A DNA stretch of 64,000 nt from Pseudomonas xantholysinigenes (GCF_014268885.2 NZ_CP077095.1:1001001-1065000), one strand, 5' to 3'; shown: positions 13,592 to 26,771, numbered from the stretch's first letter. Notes: generated by a model not told the origin, from the letters alone. Made by a program: numbers and translations.

Positions 13592-13639
13592 TGGAATTTA
13601 TCAGGGGTATAAGGGTGATTGGTGTTCAGCAAAGGCCGG

Positions 13640-13655
13640 GTCTGTTATCATCCCC
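13640..13655 (+). promoter_or_regulatory. Candidate lpxC promoter (extended -10)
   Basis: TGTTATCAT at 13643-13651 fits an extended -10 element (TGnTATNAT) with a weak -35-like TGTTCA at 13623-13628, 17 nt upstream. It lies in the 112-nt gap between ftsZ and lpxC and would give a leader of about 45 nt. It was found by eye only; read-through from ftsZ is equally possible because no terminator separates the genes. Confidence 0.4.
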
Positions 13656-13703
13656 AGCCTTTGTTGATACCTGTTCGCAATTTGCGCTGAAGCGGCCAAT
13701 GCC

Positions 13704-14615
13704 ATGATTAGACAACGCACCCTGAAGAATACCATCCGTGCCACAGGTGTCGGCCTGCACTCCGGGGAGAAGGTCTACCTGACCCTCAAGCCTGCGCCTG
13801 TCGACACCGGCATCGTCTTCCGTCGCGCCGACCTCGACCCTGTGGTCGAAATCCCGGCGCGCGCGGCCAACGTCGGCGAGACCACCATGTCGACGACGCT
13901 GGTCAACGGTGACGTCAAAGTCGATACGGTCGAGCACCTGCTCTCCGCCATGGCGGGCCTGGGCATCGATAACGCCTACGTCGAGCTCTCCGCCTCGGAA
14001 GTGCCGATCATGGATGGCAGCGCCGGACCCTTCGTATTCCTGATCCAATCGGCCGGCCTGGAAGAACAGGACGCACCGAAGAAGTTCATCCGCATCCTGC
14101 GCGAAGTGACAGTGGAAGAGGGCGACAAGCGCGCCACTTTCCTGCCATTCGACGGGTTCAAGGTGAGCTTCGAGATCGACTTCGATCACCCGGTCCTCAA
14201 GGGCCAGACCCAGAGCGCGGTCGTCGACTTCTCCAGCACGTCGTTCGTGAAGGAAGTCAGTCGCGCCCGCACCTTCGGTTTCATGCGTGACATCGAGTAC
14301 CTGCGCAAGCACAACCTTGCACTGGGCGGCAGCGTGGAAAATGCCATCGTGGTCGACGAGACTGGCGTGCTCAACGAAGACGGTCTTCGTTCCGATGACG
14401 AGTTCGTCAAGCACAAGATTCTCGACGCCATTGGTGATCTGTACCTGCTGGGCAACAGCCTGATTGGCGAGTTCAAGGGCTACAAGTCCGGCCACGCGCT
14501 GAACAACCAGCTGCTGCGCAAGCTCATCAAGGAAACCGATGCCTGGGAAGTGGTCACGTTCGAAGATGCCAGCACGGCACCGATCTCGTACATGCGCCCT
14601 GTTGCGGCCGTGTAA
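13704..14615 (+). CDS. lpxC: UDP-3-O-acyl-GlcNAc deacetylase LpxC
   Basis: Zn2+-dependent cytoplasmic deacetylase for the committed step of lipid A synthesis. The 303-aa product carries the zinc and catalytic residues at canonical positions: His78 in VEHLLSAM, His237 and Asp241 in [10 protein letters not shown], and His264 in SGHALNN, with Glu77 next to His78 as general base. It is the last gene of the dcw-linked run and is followed by a strong terminator. Gene order ftsZ-lpxC-(DciA-like)-secA is conserved in Pseudomonas. The C-terminus ([11 protein letters not shown]) is the region reached by FtsH-dependent proteolysis in enterobacteria; I cannot tell whether that applies here. Confidence 0.98.
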   Translation: MIRQRTLKNTIRATGVGLHSGEKVYLTLKPAPVDTGIVFRRADLDPVVEIPARAANVGETTMSTTLVNGDVKVDTVEHLLSAMAGLGIDNAYVELSASEVPIMDGSAGPFVFLIQSAGLEEQDAPKKFIRILREVTVEEGDKRATFLPFDGFKVSFEIDFDHPVLKGQTQSAVVDFSSTSFVKEVSRARTFGFMRDIEYLRKHNLALGGSVENAIVVDETGVLNEDGLRSDDEFVKHKILDAIGDLYLLGNSLIGEFKGYKSGHALNNQLLRKLIKETDAWEVVTFEDASTAPISYMRPVAAV

Positions 14616-14641
14616 GTTCGAACACTCTCTCTAGTGTGATT

Positions 14642-14668
14642 AAGGCCACCTTCGGGTGGCCTTTTTTA
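14642..14668 (+). terminator. Rho-independent terminator after lpxC
   Basis: A GC-rich stem, AAGGCCACC with GGGTGGCCTT, around a TTC loop is followed by a run of T residues. It closes the dcw/lpxC transcription run on the plus strand. The next gene is on the opposite strand. Confidence 0.9.
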
Positions 14669-14719
14669 TGGTCACCGATCCTCCATCACCCTTTAGCTTT
14701 GCGCTCCTACAGTAGGCCT

Positions 14720-15175
14720 TCAGTTCTTGCCCTGCGCATGCGCCGCCAGGCGCTCCAGTGCAGCCTTGAGCTTCGGATCGCTGATCCCCTCGGCCGAGCC
14801 GCGCAGGCTTTCAGCGGCCGTTTGCGAAAGCTCCGGCCCATGCCCTTCGCGCTTGGCCGGGACCAAAGGCGGCTGCACCTTGAAAAGGATGCGCGTCAGG
14901 TTGGCGAAGGCTTCCAGGGACAGGAGCTGGCGTTGCAGGCGCTTCTGCTGGTAACGCAGGCGCGTTGCCCAATGGCCGTCGGTAACCACCAGCAACAAAG
15001 TCCCTTCCTTCCACGACGCCACATGGCAATGCTCGCGCGCGGCCGGTTGCAGCTGGCTTTCCAGCAGGCGCTGCAGATGCTCCAGGCGTTCGGCCTGGTT
15101 GAGCAGCAGGCGCAGTGGCCGGGCTTTGCGCAACAGGTCGGCAGGTGGGCGGGCAGGGGTGGGTTTGTAGGCCAT
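14720..15175 (-). CDS. DciA-like DUF721 protein
   Basis: A 151-aa basic protein of the DUF721/DciA family. The central stretch ASWKEGTLLLVVTDGHWATRLRYQ is the hallmark of DUF721, preceded by a basic N-terminus with an LLxxARPLRLLLNQAERL helix. DciA proteins bind and help load the replicative helicase DnaB in bacteria lacking DnaC; that role is known for the family and is not shown here. It lies between lpxC and secA on the opposite strand, its conserved place in Pseudomonas. The start ATG (15173-15175 on the complement) has no strong ribosome site. Confidence 0.8.
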   Translation of the reverse strand: MAYKPTPARPPADLLRKARPLRLLLNQAERLEHLQRLLESQLQPAAREHCHVASWKEGTLLLVVTDGHWATRLRYQQKRLQRQLLSLEAFANLTRILFKVQPPLVPAKREGHGPELSQTAAESLRGSAEGISDPKLKAALERLAAHAQGKN

Positions 15176-15234
15176 TGGGGGTACGCAGGGGGTGGCAAGA
15201 CCGGCAGTTTAACAGATGAATGTGTGCTGCCTTC

Positions 15235-15301
15235 TTCGCGGGTAAACCCGCTCCCACAGCGAGGGTCGTGCTGCCTCTGTGGGAGCGGGTTTACCCGCGA
15301 A
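15235..15301. repeat. REP pair, GTTTACCC class
   Basis: Two perfect 25-nt inverted arms (15235-15259 and 15277-15301), cores GGGTAAACCCGCTCCCACAG and its complement, are separated by 17 nt. It lies between the DciA-like gene and secA. Confidence 0.93.
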
Positions 15302-15361
15302 TGAGGCGGGCACCTGGATGTTGATGCAAGTCATTCGCGATACGTTTCATCTTCACGCACC

Positions 15362-15389
15362 TTGAACTTGCGCAAAAAGCCCCTATGTT
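15362..15389 (+). promoter_or_regulatory. secA: Candidate secA promoter
   Basis: TTGAAC at 15362-15367 and TATGTT at 15384-15389 are separated by 16 nt, a reasonable sigma-70 pair. It lies in the 373-nt gap before secA; the rest of that gap holds a REP pair and a ~150-nt untranslated leader in which I see nothing else. The leader GC content drops near the promoter. Confidence 0.5.
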
Positions 15390-15548
15390 AGTCGGGCCCC
15401 CTAAAAGCGCTGTGCCAGCATCGTGGAAATCCACCACTTTCCTCACCATCGTTTCCGGGTAGAATGCTCGTTCGCATGCGGCCTATGGGCTGCACGGGCG
15501 ACTTCACGGGGCCGCCCTCCATCCCTACGTGTGGAAGATCCTGCCGAT

Positions 15549-18284
<2,736 letters not shown>

Positions 18285-18312
18285 TCTGAATTCGCCATTG
18301 GCTTGAGATCCC

Positions 18313-18415
18313 GGGGCTGCTTTGCAGCCCATCGCGGCACGAGGCCGCTCCTACAGGAATTGCAACAACCCTGTAGGAGCGGCCTTGTGCCGCGAAAGGG
18401 GCGCAAAGCGCCCCC
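18313..18415. repeat. REP pair, TGTAGGAGCGG class
   Basis: Inverted arms with the core CTGTAGGAGCGGCCTTGTGC are flanked by the imperfect outer stems GGGGCTGCTTTGCAGCCC and GGGGCGCAAAGCGCCCC. It lies in the 162-nt gap between secA and argJ. Confidence 0.9.
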
Positions 18416-18446
18416 TAATTCCCGACAATTTTCTAGGAGCGCTCTA

Positions 18447-19664
18447 ATGGCTGTTGGTCTTGGTCCCCTGCCCACCCTGCACCCGGTTCCCGGTTTCGAA
18501 CTCGGTATCGCCTCGGCGGGCATCAAGCGCCCAGGGCGCAAGGATGTGGTGGTGATGCGTTGTGCCGAAGGTTCCAGCGTGGCTGGTGTGTTCACCCTCA
18601 ACGCCTTCTGCGCCGCCCCGGTGATCCTCTCCAAGCAGCGTGTGCAGGGCACCGTGCGTTACCTGCTGACCAACACCGGCAACGCCAACGCCGGGACCGG
18701 CGCACCAGGCCTGGCCGCCGCCGAACGCACCTGCGCCAAGCTCGCCGAGCTGGCGGGGGTGCCGGCTGAGTCCGTGTTGCCATTCTCCACCGGCGTGATC
18801 GGCGAGCCGCTGCCGGTCGAGAAGATCGAAGGCGCGCTGCAGGCCGCGCTGGACAATCTGTCGGAAAACAACTGGGCTGAAGCCGCCACCGGCATCATGA
18901 CCACCGACACCCTGCCCAAGGGCGCCAGCCGCCAGTTCCAGTTCGATGGCAAGACCATCACCGTTACCGGCATCAGCAAAGGCGCGGGCATGATCCGCCC
19001 GAACATGGCGACCATGCTCGGCTACATCGCCACCGACGCCAAGGTTGCCCCGGCCGTGCTCAAGGACCTGATGCTCGATGGCGCCAACAAGTCGTTCAAC
19101 CGCATCACCATCGACGGCGATACCTCGACCAACGACTGCTGCATGCTGATCGCCACCGGCAAGGCCGATGTGCCGGAGGTGACCGAGGCCCGCGGCGAGC
19201 TGTTCGAGGCCCTGAAGAAGGCGGTGTTCGAGGTGTGCATGGAAGTGGCCCAGGCCATCGTCCGTGACGGCGAAGGCGCCACCAAGTTTGTCACCGTGCA
19301 GGTCAACGGTGGTGGCAATCACCAGGAATGCCTGGACGTCGGCTATGCCGTCGCCCACTCGCCACTGATCAAGACCGCGCTGTTCGCCTCCGACCCCAAC
19401 TGGGGCCGTATCCTCGCCGCGGTCGGCCGTGCCGGCGTGCCAGCGCTGGATGTCAGCCTGATTGATGTGTACCTGGACAGCGTCTGCATCGCCAGCAAGG
19501 GCGGACGCAGCCCGAGCTACACCGAGGAGCAGGGTTCCAAGGTGATGGCCCAGGAGGAGATCACCATCCGTATCGAGCTGGGTCGTGGCCAGTGCAGCGA
19601 AACCATCTGGACCACCGATCTGTCCCACGAGTACGTGAAGATCAACGCCGAATACCGTACTTGA
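18447..19664 (+). CDS. argJ: Bifunctional glutamate N-acetyltransferase/amino-acid acetyltransferase ArgJ
   Basis: Ornithine acetyltransferase of the cyclic arginine pathway: it moves acetyl from N-acetylornithine to glutamate, and may also use acetyl-CoA. The 405-aa precursor self-cleaves; the conserved [14 protein letters not shown] motif puts the scissile bond between Ala188 and Thr189, with Thr189 the N-terminal nucleophile of the beta chain. [12 protein letters not shown] and the C-terminal VKINAEYRT are further ArgJ signatures. The open frame extends far upstream through the REP, but ATG 18447 follows TAGGAGC and gives the family start [16 protein letters not shown]. Confidence 0.97.
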   Translation: MAVGLGPLPTLHPVPGFELGIASAGIKRPGRKDVVVMRCAEGSSVAGVFTLNAFCAAPVILSKQRVQGTVRYLLTNTGNANAGTGAPGLAAAERTCAKLAELAGVPAESVLPFSTGVIGEPLPVEKIEGALQAALDNLSENNWAEAATGIMTTDTLPKGASRQFQFDGKTITVTGISKGAGMIRPNMATMLGYIATDAKVAPAVLKDLMLDGANKSFNRITIDGDTSTNDCCMLIATGKADVPEVTEARGELFEALKKAVFEVCMEVAQAIVRDGEGATKFVTVQVNGGGNHQECLDVGYAVAHSPLIKTALFASDPNWGRILAAVGRAGVPALDVSLIDVYLDSVCIASKGGRSPSYTEEQGSKVMAQEEITIRIELGRGQCSETIWTTDLSHEYVKINAEYRT

Positions 19665-19670
19665 TATAAC

Positions 19671-19774
19671 TGCGGCCGCCTTACGGCCCTTTCGCGGCAC
19701 AAGGCCGCTCCTACAAGAGCACGCGATCTCCTGTAGGAGCGGCCTTGTGCCGCGAAAGGGCTGCACGCAGCCCC
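19671..19774. repeat. REP pair, TGTAGGAGCGG class
   Basis: Inverted arms around CGCGGCACAAGGCCGCTCCT and CTGTAGGAGCGGCCTTGTGC fill most of the 138-nt gap between argJ and the GST gene. The left arm has one change (CTACAA for CTACAG). Confidence 0.9.
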
Positions 19775-19802
19775 ATTATCCCGAATCCGCTGGAGCCCAA
19801 TC

Positions 19803-20435
19803 ATGAGCTATCACCTGATCATCGGCGACAAGCTGTATTCCTCCTGGTCGCTACGCGGCGCCCTGGCCCTCGAGCTGGCCGGCGTGCGCTACGAAGAAAC
19901 CCTGGTCAAGCTCAACCAGCCTGACACCCGCCAACGCCTGCTGGCGTTCTCGGCCACCGCCAAGGTGCCGCTGCTCAAGAGCGAACACGGCGTGATCGCC
20001 GACTCTCTGGCCATCGCCGAATACCTCGCCGAACAACACCCCGAAGCCCGCTTGTGGCCCGAGGACGTCGCCGCCCGCGCCCAGGCCCGTTCGGCCTGCG
20101 CGCAAATGCACAGCGGCTTCTTCGCCCTGCGCGGTGCCATGCCATTCGACCTGTCTCGCGACCAGGCACTGGATGAAGTGCCGTTGGACGTGCAAGTCGA
20201 TATCGACCGCATCGTTGCCCTGTGGAACGAATGCCGACTGGTGGCCAAGGACAGCGGCCCGTTCCTGTTCGGCCGCCCGACCCTGGCCGATGCGTTCTTC
20301 GCCCCAGTGGCCGTGCGCCTGCGCACCTACCGCGTCGCGGTGCCGGCCGAGGCCGCCGCGTACATCGAAACCATCTACCAGTGGCCAGCCTTCCAGGCCT
20401 GGCAGCAGGCTGGCCTGGCGGAGCGTGAAGGGTGA
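19803..20435 (+). CDS. Glutathione S-transferase family protein
   Basis: A cytosolic GST-fold protein of 210 aa. The N-terminal thioredoxin-like domain starts YHLIIGDKLYSSWSLRGALAL, with a Ser-Ser-Trp-Ser site in place of a Cys, and has the cis-Pro TAKVPLL and the glutathione-binding DSLAIAEYL. The C-terminal helical domain contains FLFGRPTLADAFFAPVAVRL, the GST N-cap/Asp motif. The substrate is unknown. The stop overlaps the next gene by 4 nt (GTGA), and the argJ-GST-Nudix order is conserved in Pseudomonas. Confidence 0.88.
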   Translation: MSYHLIIGDKLYSSWSLRGALALELAGVRYEETLVKLNQPDTRQRLLAFSATAKVPLLKSEHGVIADSLAIAEYLAEQHPEARLWPEDVAARAQARSACAQMHSGFFALRGAMPFDLSRDQALDEVPLDVQVDIDRIVALWNECRLVAKDSGPFLFGRPTLADAFFAPVAVRLRTYRVAVPAEAAAYIETIYQWPAFQAWQQAGLAEREG

Positions 20436-21376
20436 AGCGGATTCATGTTGTTGCAGCCGTCATTCGTGGCCTTGACGGTCGCATCCTGATCGCACGCCGC
20501 GCCGATACCCAGCACCAGGGTGGCCTGTGGGAATTCCCTGGCGGCAAGGTGGAGGAGGGCGAGGGCGTTGAAGCTGCGCTGGCGCGCGAGCTGCGCGAGG
20601 AGCTTGGCATCGAGGTCAGTCGCTCGCGGCCACTGATCAAGGTCAGCCACGACTACCCGGACAAGCAGGTGCTGCTGGATGTGCACGAGGTGCACGCCTT
20701 CAGCGGCGAGCCGCACGGCGCCGAGGGTCAGCCGCTGGCCTGGGTGGCCCCGCGCGACCTGGACCAGTATGCATTCCCCGAGGCCAATACGCCGATCGTT
20801 GCTGCCGCGCGGCTGCCCGATCAGTACCTGATCACCCCGGACGGGCTGGATGTGCCGCAGATGCTCAAGGGCATCCAGAAGGCCGTGGCCAGCGGTATCC
20901 GCCTGATCCAGCTGCGCGCGCCGGACATGTACGACCCCAAGTACCGCGATGTGGCGGTGGACGCGGTGGGCCTGTGCGCGGGCAAGGCGCAGTTGATGCT
21001 CAAGGGGCCGCTGGAGTGGCTGGGCGACTTCCCGTCGGCTGGCTGGCACCTGACCGCCGCGCAACTGCGCAAATACGCTGCCAAAGGCCGGCCGTTCCCC
21101 AAGGAGCGCTGGTTGGCGGCGTCCTGTCACAGTGCCGAGGAATTGGCACTGGCCGAGCAGATGGGCGTGGATTTCGTCACCCTGTCACCGGTGCAGGCGA
21201 CCCAGACTCATCCCGAGGCGGTGCCTTTGGGGTGGGATGAGGCGCGGCGGTTGATCGGCGGGATCAGCCATCCGGTGTTTCTGCTGGGCGGTGTCGGGCC
21301 TGGTGAGCGGGAGCGGGCCTGGGAGGTTGGGGCGCAGGGTGTGGCCGGGATCCGGGCGTTCTGGCCTGAGAACTGA
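20432..21376 (+). CDS. Nudix hydrolase (MutT-like) fused to ThiE-like domain
   Basis: A two-domain, 314-aa protein starting at GTG 20432. Residues 1-130 are a MutT-type Nudix hydrolase with a complete Nudix box (GGKVEEGEGVEAALARELRE continuing into ELGIEV), so it probably cleans oxidised nucleotides such as 8-oxo-dGTP. Residues ~135-314 resemble thiamine phosphate synthase (TIM barrel; IRLIQLRAP, LSPVQATQTHP, FLLGGV). The ThiE half lacks several substrate motifs and is probably not an active synthase. The fusion is a recognised Pseudomonas arrangement. It overlaps the GST gene. Confidence 0.9.
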   Translation: MKRIHVVAAVIRGLDGRILIARRADTQHQGGLWEFPGGKVEEGEGVEAALARELREELGIEVSRSRPLIKVSHDYPDKQVLLDVHEVHAFSGEPHGAEGQPLAWVAPRDLDQYAFPEANTPIVAAARLPDQYLITPDGLDVPQMLKGIQKAVASGIRLIQLRAPDMYDPKYRDVAVDAVGLCAGKAQLMLKGPLEWLGDFPSAGWHLTAAQLRKYAAKGRPFPKERWLAASCHSAEELALAEQMGVDFVTLSPVQATQTHPEAVPLGWDEARRLIGGISHPVFLLGGVGPGERERAWEVGAQGVAGIRAFWPEN

Positions 21377-21382
21377 GTAATT

Positions 21383-21504
21383 GGGGCCGCTTTGCGGCCC
21401 ATCGCGACACAAGGTGCGCTCCTACAGGTATCGCGCAGACATTGAATACTGCTCGCTACCTGTAGGAGCGGCCTTGCGTCGCGAATGGGCTGCGCAGCAG
21501 CCCC
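21383..21504. repeat. REP pair, TGTAGGAGCGG class
   Basis: Outer stems GGGGCCGCTTTGCGGCCC and GGGCTGCGCAGCAGCCCC enclose two arms; the left arm has diverged (GGTGCGCTCCTACAGG). It lies between convergent genes, so it may shape both 3' ends. Confidence 0.9.
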
Positions 21505-21511
21505 AGCAATC

Positions 21512-22078
21512 TCAGGCTTCAGGTTTAGGCGCAGGCTGCCACAATACCTCGTCCACCCCTTGCCGCCGCCCGATGATTCGGGCCGCGACGAACAGCAGGT
21601 CCGAAACCCGGTTGATATAGGCCAGCCCCACCCCCTCCAGCGGTTCCAGCGCATTCAGCTGCTGGCAACGCCGTTCCGCCGCCCGCGCCGCGCTACGGCA
21701 GACATGGGCCTGGGCCACCAGCATCGAGCCCCCGGGCAGGATGAAGTTCTTCAGCGACCCCAGCTCTTCGTTCCAGCGGTCGATGGCCGCCTCCAGCCGC
21801 TCCACCTCGGCAGTGTCCAACGCCTGGTAGCTGGGCATCGCCAGCTCCCCGCCAAGGTCGAACAATCGATGCTGACAAGGCGCCAGTACCTCGATCAACT
21901 CGCCAAGTCCGGCCTCGGCCAACCCCGCCAGCAACACCCCCAGCTGACTGTTGAGGCTGTCCACCTCGCCGATCGCCTCGATCCGCGGATGGTCCTTGGG
22001 CACCCGGCGGCCGTCGCCCAGGCCGGTTTCGCCCTTGTCACCGGTGCGGGTGTAGATCTTCGACAGGCGATAGCCCAT
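21512..22078 (-). CDS. Corrinoid adenosyltransferase, PduO type
   Basis: ATP:cob(I)alamin adenosyltransferase that makes adenosylcobalamin. The 188-aa product carries the PduO signature at its N-terminus (SKIYTRTGDKGETGLGDGRRV), the helix with EVDSLNSQLGVLL, FILPGGSMLVAQAHVCRSAARAAER with the active-site Arg residues, and YINRVSDLLFVAAR. These distinguish it from the unrelated CobA/CobO type. It sits 1 nt downstream of the sensor kinase gene, which suggests co-transcription, although no functional tie between the two is obvious. Confidence 0.93.
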   Translation of the reverse strand: MGYRLSKIYTRTGDKGETGLGDGRRVPKDHPRIEAIGEVDSLNSQLGVLLAGLAEAGLGELIEVLAPCQHRLFDLGGELAMPSYQALDTAEVERLEAAIDRWNEELGSLKNFILPGGSMLVAQAHVCRSAARAAERRCQQLNALEPLEGVGLAYINRVSDLLFVAARIIGRRQGVDEVLWQPAPKPEA

Positions 22079-22079
22079 G

Positions 22080-24107
22080 TCATGCCTCCGTGTTGGTCGC
22101 GGCCTGCGGGGCCTGGTTCAGGGGCAGGCGCAGGGTGAAGCAGGTGCCCTGGCCGGGCGTGGACTGCACTTCCATCTGCCCCTTGTGATTGTTGGTGATG
22201 ATGAAATACGACACCGACAGGCCAAGGCCGGTACCCTGGCCGATCTCCTTGGTGGTGAAGAATGGCTCGAAGGTGCGCTTGCGCACGGCCTCGGGCATGC
22301 CGACGCCGTTGTCCTCGACCTGGATCTCCGCCCATGGTGGGTTCAGCCGCGTGCGCAGGGTGATGCGCCCCGGCTCGCTGGGCTGTGGACGCAGGTGGAT
22401 GGCCTGGGCGGCGTTCTTCAACAGGTTGAGCAATACCTGCTCCAATTCGTTGGCGGTGCAGGGCACCGGGCCCAGCTCGGGGTCGAACTGGCGGACGATG
22501 GCCTGGCCCTTGAAGTCGAAGCCGATGGCCAGGTCGAAGTCGTTGCCGGCAATCTCCACGGCCTGGTCGATCAGCGCCGGTAGCTCGCATGGGGCCAGCT
22601 GGCGATTGCTGCGGCGGCTGAAGCTGAGCATGTGGGTGACGATCTTCGCCGCCCGTGCCCCGGCCTGCTGGATGCCGTCGAGCAGTTGCGGCACTTCGCG
22701 GCTGTCCAGATAGCGGTTGACCCGCGCCAGGTCGATGTCCAGCTCGTCGGCCTGCTCCTGGTTGCGCGGCAGGTCCGGTGACAGGCGCCGACGGATGTTC
22801 TGCACGTTGTGCAGAATCGCCCCCAACGGGTTGTTGATCTCATGGGCCATGCCGGCGGCCAGGCCGCCGACCGAGAGCATCTTCTCCGATTGCACCATCA
22901 TTTCTTCCAGCGACAGGCGCTGGGTGATGTCGTCGATACGGATCACCACGCCGCGCCCGCCGCCGCCCATCAGGGGGTAGAAGGTCAGGGCGTAGTGGCG
23001 CAGGTCGTCGCCCTTGGGCCAGGTGACCCGTTCGATCTTGGCCACCCGGTGTTTCTCCACGCTTTCCTTGAGCTGCGGCAGGAATGGCTTGAGCGGCGCG
23101 AAGGCGAGGAAGATCGGCTGGTTCAGCGCCTCGTCCAGCGGCGTGCCGGAAAGCACCGTGGCCTCGTGGTTCCACTGGGTGACGTAGAGCTGTTCGTCGA
23201 GGGCGATCAGCGCCGAGGGCATCGAGTCGATGATGCTGTTGAGGTAGTTCTGGAACCCTGTGAGCTTCTTCTCGATCTTGCTGCGTACCTGGACTTCCAG
23301 CTCCAGCTTGCGGTTGGTGTGGCGGGTTTCCTCGGCCAGGCCCTGGGCCTGGTCGTAGGCGTCCTGGAACTCGTCGCGGGCACGCTTGAGCTGCTGCTCG
23401 CGGGCTTCGATGCGCGACAGCATGGTGTTGAAGGCTTCCGCCAGGCTGCCGATTTCGTCGTCGTTGCCGCGCTGGGCGCGCAGGGCGTAGCTCTCCTCGC
23501 GGGTGACCTGGCGTGACAGTTCTTCGAGGCGGTTGATCGGCAGGGTGATCAGGCGCTTGATCTGCCGGGCGATGACCAGCCACAGCAGCACGCTGAACAC
23601 CAGGATCGCCAGGCTGGCCGAGAGGGTGCCGGTATAGAACGCGGTGGGCAGTTCGCTGCTGGCCACCAGCAGCAGGTGCGCGGGCGGGTTGGCGTTGCGC
23701 GGCAGGCGGATCAGCTGGGTGCTGCGAAACTCCATGAGGCGCCAGCCGTCGATGTTGCGAAAGCGCTTGGGCAGGGTCAGCGCTTCGCCATGTTGCAACT
23801 GCGCCAGCATGCGCCCGTCGCCGCCGTAGATCGCCGCGGCGCGCAGGGGCGTATAGCTGTCGAGCTCCTTGAGCAGCGCCGTGGCGTTTTCCGGCGAGTC
23901 GCCGGCGCGGGCCGACAGCTGCGGATTGGCCACCAGTTTGCCGATGGTCTGCAGGGCCTGGGGCGCCATGCTTTCCTGGGTGATCCAGTAGGCGGCACTG
24001 ATGAATGCCAGGTTGGCCACCAGCAGGATGGTCACCAGCAGCACCAGCAGGGCCGCCAGCAGTTTCTGCCCGACTGGGAGGTTTTCCAGGCGTTGACGCA
24101 GGGTCAT
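22080..24107 (-). CDS. Membrane-bound hybrid-free sensor histidine kinase (HAMP-PAS-HisKA)
   Basis: A 675-aa sensor kinase. It has one membrane segment near residues 15-40, a periplasmic sensor of about 130 residues, and a second segment ([16 protein letters not shown]). These are followed by a HAMP domain, a coiled coil (residues ~235-290), a PAS domain, a HisKA domain with phospho-His near residue 420 ([19 protein letters not shown]), and an ATPase domain with [18 protein letters not shown] and GTGLGLS. No response regulator is adjacent, so it is an orphan kinase. In P. aeruginosa the kinase in this gene context (PA4398) has been linked to swarming and biofilm; that is recalled, not shown. 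Confidence 0.9.
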   Translation of the reverse strand: MTLRQRLENLPVGQKLLAALLVLLVTILLVANLAFISAAYWITQESMAPQALQTIGKLVANPQLSARAGDSPENATALLKELDSYTPLRAAAIYGGDGRMLAQLQHGEALTLPKRFRNIDGWRLMEFRSTQLIRLPRNANPPAHLLLVASSELPTAFYTGTLSASLAILVFSVLLWLVIARQIKRLITLPINRLEELSRQVTREESYALRAQRGNDDEIGSLAEAFNTMLSRIEAREQQLKRARDEFQDAYDQAQGLAEETRHTNRKLELEVQVRSKIEKKLTGFQNYLNSIIDSMPSALIALDEQLYVTQWNHEATVLSGTPLDEALNQPIFLAFAPLKPFLPQLKESVEKHRVAKIERVTWPKGDDLRHYALTFYPLMGGGGRGVVIRIDDITQRLSLEEMMVQSEKMLSVGGLAAGMAHEINNPLGAILHNVQNIRRRLSPDLPRNQEQADELDIDLARVNRYLDSREVPQLLDGIQQAGARAAKIVTHMLSFSRRSNRQLAPCELPALIDQAVEIAGNDFDLAIGFDFKGQAIVRQFDPELGPVPCTANELEQVLLNLLKNAAQAIHLRPQPSEPGRITLRTRLNPPWAEIQVEDNGVGMPEAVRKRTFEPFFTTKEIGQGTGLGLSVSYFIITNNHKGQMEVQSTPGQGTCFTLRLPLNQAPQAATNTEA

Positions 24108-24149
24108 GGGTCTGAGGGTGTCCGTGTCCGTGTCCGGTGGGTGGGCGGG

Positions 24150-25109
<960 letters not shown>

Positions 25110-25119
25110 TCAAACCCGA

Positions 25120-25154
25120 CGCGCTCCATCTTCAGGCCGAGCGCGCTTTTTTTT
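25120..25154 (+). terminator. Terminator-like hairpin in the yajQ leader (possible attenuator)
   Basis: CGCGCT (25120-25125) pairs with AGCGCG (25140-25145), and an eight-base T run follows (25147-25154). No plus-strand gene lies upstream that it could terminate, and it sits between a TATAAT and the yajQ ribosome site (CTGGAG), so it may attenuate yajQ. The stem is only 6 bp with a 14-nt loop. Confidence 0.5.
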
Positions 25155-25167
25155 CTGGAGATCAACC

Positions 25168-25653
25168 ATGCCTTCGTTCGACGTGGTATCGGAACTGGAC
25201 AAGCACGAAGTGCAGAACGCTGTCGACAACGCCATCAAGGACCTCGACCGCCGTTATGACCTTAAGGGCAAGGGCACCTTCGAGTTCAAGGACAAGGAAC
25301 AGACCGTGCTGCTGACCGCCGAGGAGGAGTTCCAGCTCGAGGCGATGCTGGAAATCCTGCGCCTGGCGCTGGTCAAGCGCAAGATCGATGTCAAATGCCT
25401 GGAAACCAAGGATCCCTACCCCTCCGGCAAGGAAAAGAAGCAGGAAGCCAAGTTCCGCGAAGGCATCGACAAGGACCTCGCCAAGAAGATTGTCGCCACT
25501 ATCAAGGACGGCAAGCTCAAGGTCCAGGCGGCCATCCAGGGCGAGCAGGTACGCGTCACCGGCAAGAAGCGCGACGATCTGCAGGAAGCCATTGCCCTGC
25601 TGCGCACCAAGGAATTCGACATGCCGCTGCAGTTCAACAACTTCCGCGACTGA
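25168..25653 (+). CDS. yajQ: YajQ-family c-di-GMP-binding protein
   Basis: A cytoplasmic 161-aa protein of the YajQ family (UPF0234), two ferredoxin-like domains. It begins [20 protein letters not shown] and ends [13 protein letters not shown], both strongly conserved. Family members in Xanthomonas and Pseudomonas bind cyclic di-GMP and alter transcription of virulence genes; this is family knowledge. The open frame extends back to 24991, but ATG 25168 follows TGGAG and gives the standard start. A stable hairpin (25702-25723) follows the gene. Confidence 0.95.
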   Translation: MPSFDVVSELDKHEVQNAVDNAIKDLDRRYDLKGKGTFEFKDKEQTVLLTAEEEFQLEAMLEILRLALVKRKIDVKCLETKDPYPSGKEKKQEAKFREGIDKDLAKKIVATIKDGKLKVQAAIQGEQVRVTGKKRDDLQEAIALLRTKEFDMPLQFNNFRD

Positions 25654-25701
25654 TCGCGGCAGTGGAACCTTGATGGCCTAGTGATGTCCATGAGGTCCCG
25701 T

Positions 25702-25730
25702 GGCCGCTGATCGTTCAGCGGCCTGCTTTA
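25702..25730 (+). terminator. Hairpin after yajQ, probable weak terminator
   Basis: A perfect 9-bp stem (GGCCGCTGA, loop TCGT, TCAGCGGCC) is followed by TGCTTTA. The T run is poor, so termination would be partial and mscS could receive read-through. Confidence 0.5.
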
Positions 25731-25764
25731 CTGTGTACTTGCCGTTCGGCATCAGGAGATGAAC

Positions 25765-26604
25765 ATGGATTTGAACGCTGAAGTCGATCAGCTGGTCCGC
25801 CAATCGCAAACCTGGATTCCATTGATCATGGAATACGGCAGCCGCCTGTTGCTGGCGCTGCTGACACTGGCCATCGGCTGGTGGATCATCAACAAGCTCA
25901 GCGCCCGCCTGGGTAAGCTGGTGGGGCTGCGCGCCGACGTGGCGCTGCAGGGGTTCATCAGCTCCCTGGCCAACATCGTGCTGAAAGTGCTGCTGATGGT
26001 CAGCGTGGCGTCGATGATCGGTATCGAGACCACCTCGTTCGTCGCCGCCATCGGTGCCGCCGGCCTGGCCATCGGCCTGGCCCTGCAGGGCAGCCTGGCG
26101 AACTTCGCCGGTGGCGTGCTGATCCTGATGTTCCGCCCGTTTCGTATTGGTGACTGGATCGAAGCCCAGGGTGTCGCAGGCACCGTGGACAGCATCCAGA
26201 TCTTCCACACCGTGGTGCGCACCGGCGACAACAAGACGGTGATCATGCCCAACGGCGCGCTGTCCAACGGCATCATCACCAACACCAATCGCCAGCCGAC
26301 CCGCAAGGTCGTGTTCGATGTGGGCGTGGACTACGATGCCGACCTGCAGAAGGCGCGCAACGTGCTGCTGGAGCTGGCGCAAGACCCGCGCGTGCTGCAA
26401 GACCCGGCGCCGCAAGCAGTGATCTCGACCCTGGGCGACAGCTCGATCACCGTGTCGCTGCGCATCTGGACCAAGACCGCCGATTACTGGGACGTGCTGT
26501 TCATGCTCAACGAGCATGCCCGTGACCGTCTCAAGGCCGAAGGGATCGACATTCCGTTCCCGCAGCGGGTCATCCGTGTGGTGCAGGAGGCGGCGGTGCA
26601 GTAA
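25765..26604 (+). CDS. mscS: Small-conductance mechanosensitive channel MscS
   Basis: Inner-membrane tension-gated channel that releases solutes on osmotic downshock. The 279-aa product has three membrane helices, the pore-lining TM3 with the Gly/Ala packing pattern (FVAAIGAAGLAIGLALQGSLANFAGGV) and the cytoplasmic cage with FRIGDWIEA and MPNGALSNGIITN. An ATG lies at 25759, but the AGGAG at 25754-25758 touches it; with six bases of spacing the ATG at 25765 (MDLNAEVDQ) is the better start. Confidence 0.95.
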   Translation: MDLNAEVDQLVRQSQTWIPLIMEYGSRLLLALLTLAIGWWIINKLSARLGKLVGLRADVALQGFISSLANIVLKVLLMVSVASMIGIETTSFVAAIGAAGLAIGLALQGSLANFAGGVLILMFRPFRIGDWIEAQGVAGTVDSIQIFHTVVRTGDNKTVIMPNGALSNGIITNTNRQPTRKVVFDVGVDYDADLQKARNVLLELAQDPRVLQDPAPQAVISTLGDSSITVSLRIWTKTADYWDVLFMLNEHARDRLKAEGIDIPFPQRVIRVVQEAAVQ

Positions 26605-26632
26605 GCCGCGCCATCCGCCTCGCTGTCTAGCC

Positions 26633-26688
26633 TGGGGTAAGACTGTCCCTACAATCTTGTGGGGATGGGCTTACCCCATGTTGTTTTT
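26633..26688 (+). terminator. Probable terminator after mscS
   Basis: TGGGGTAAG (26633-26641) pairs with CTTACCCCA (26670-26678) across a 28-nt loop and is followed by TGTTGTTTTT. The loop is long, so efficiency is uncertain. Confidence 0.55.
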
Positions 26689-26771
26689 CCCGCCCTTACA
26701 CTTGTTCACAGCATGGGCAGTGCCAAATCTGGCATATAGCCTGACCCCGCCTCCAATACCCGATATCCGCC

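Noticed and set aside
18313-18415. REP arrays as CRISPR
   Set aside because: The repeats are inverted pairs with variable short gaps, not direct repeats with unique spacers, and no cas genes are present.
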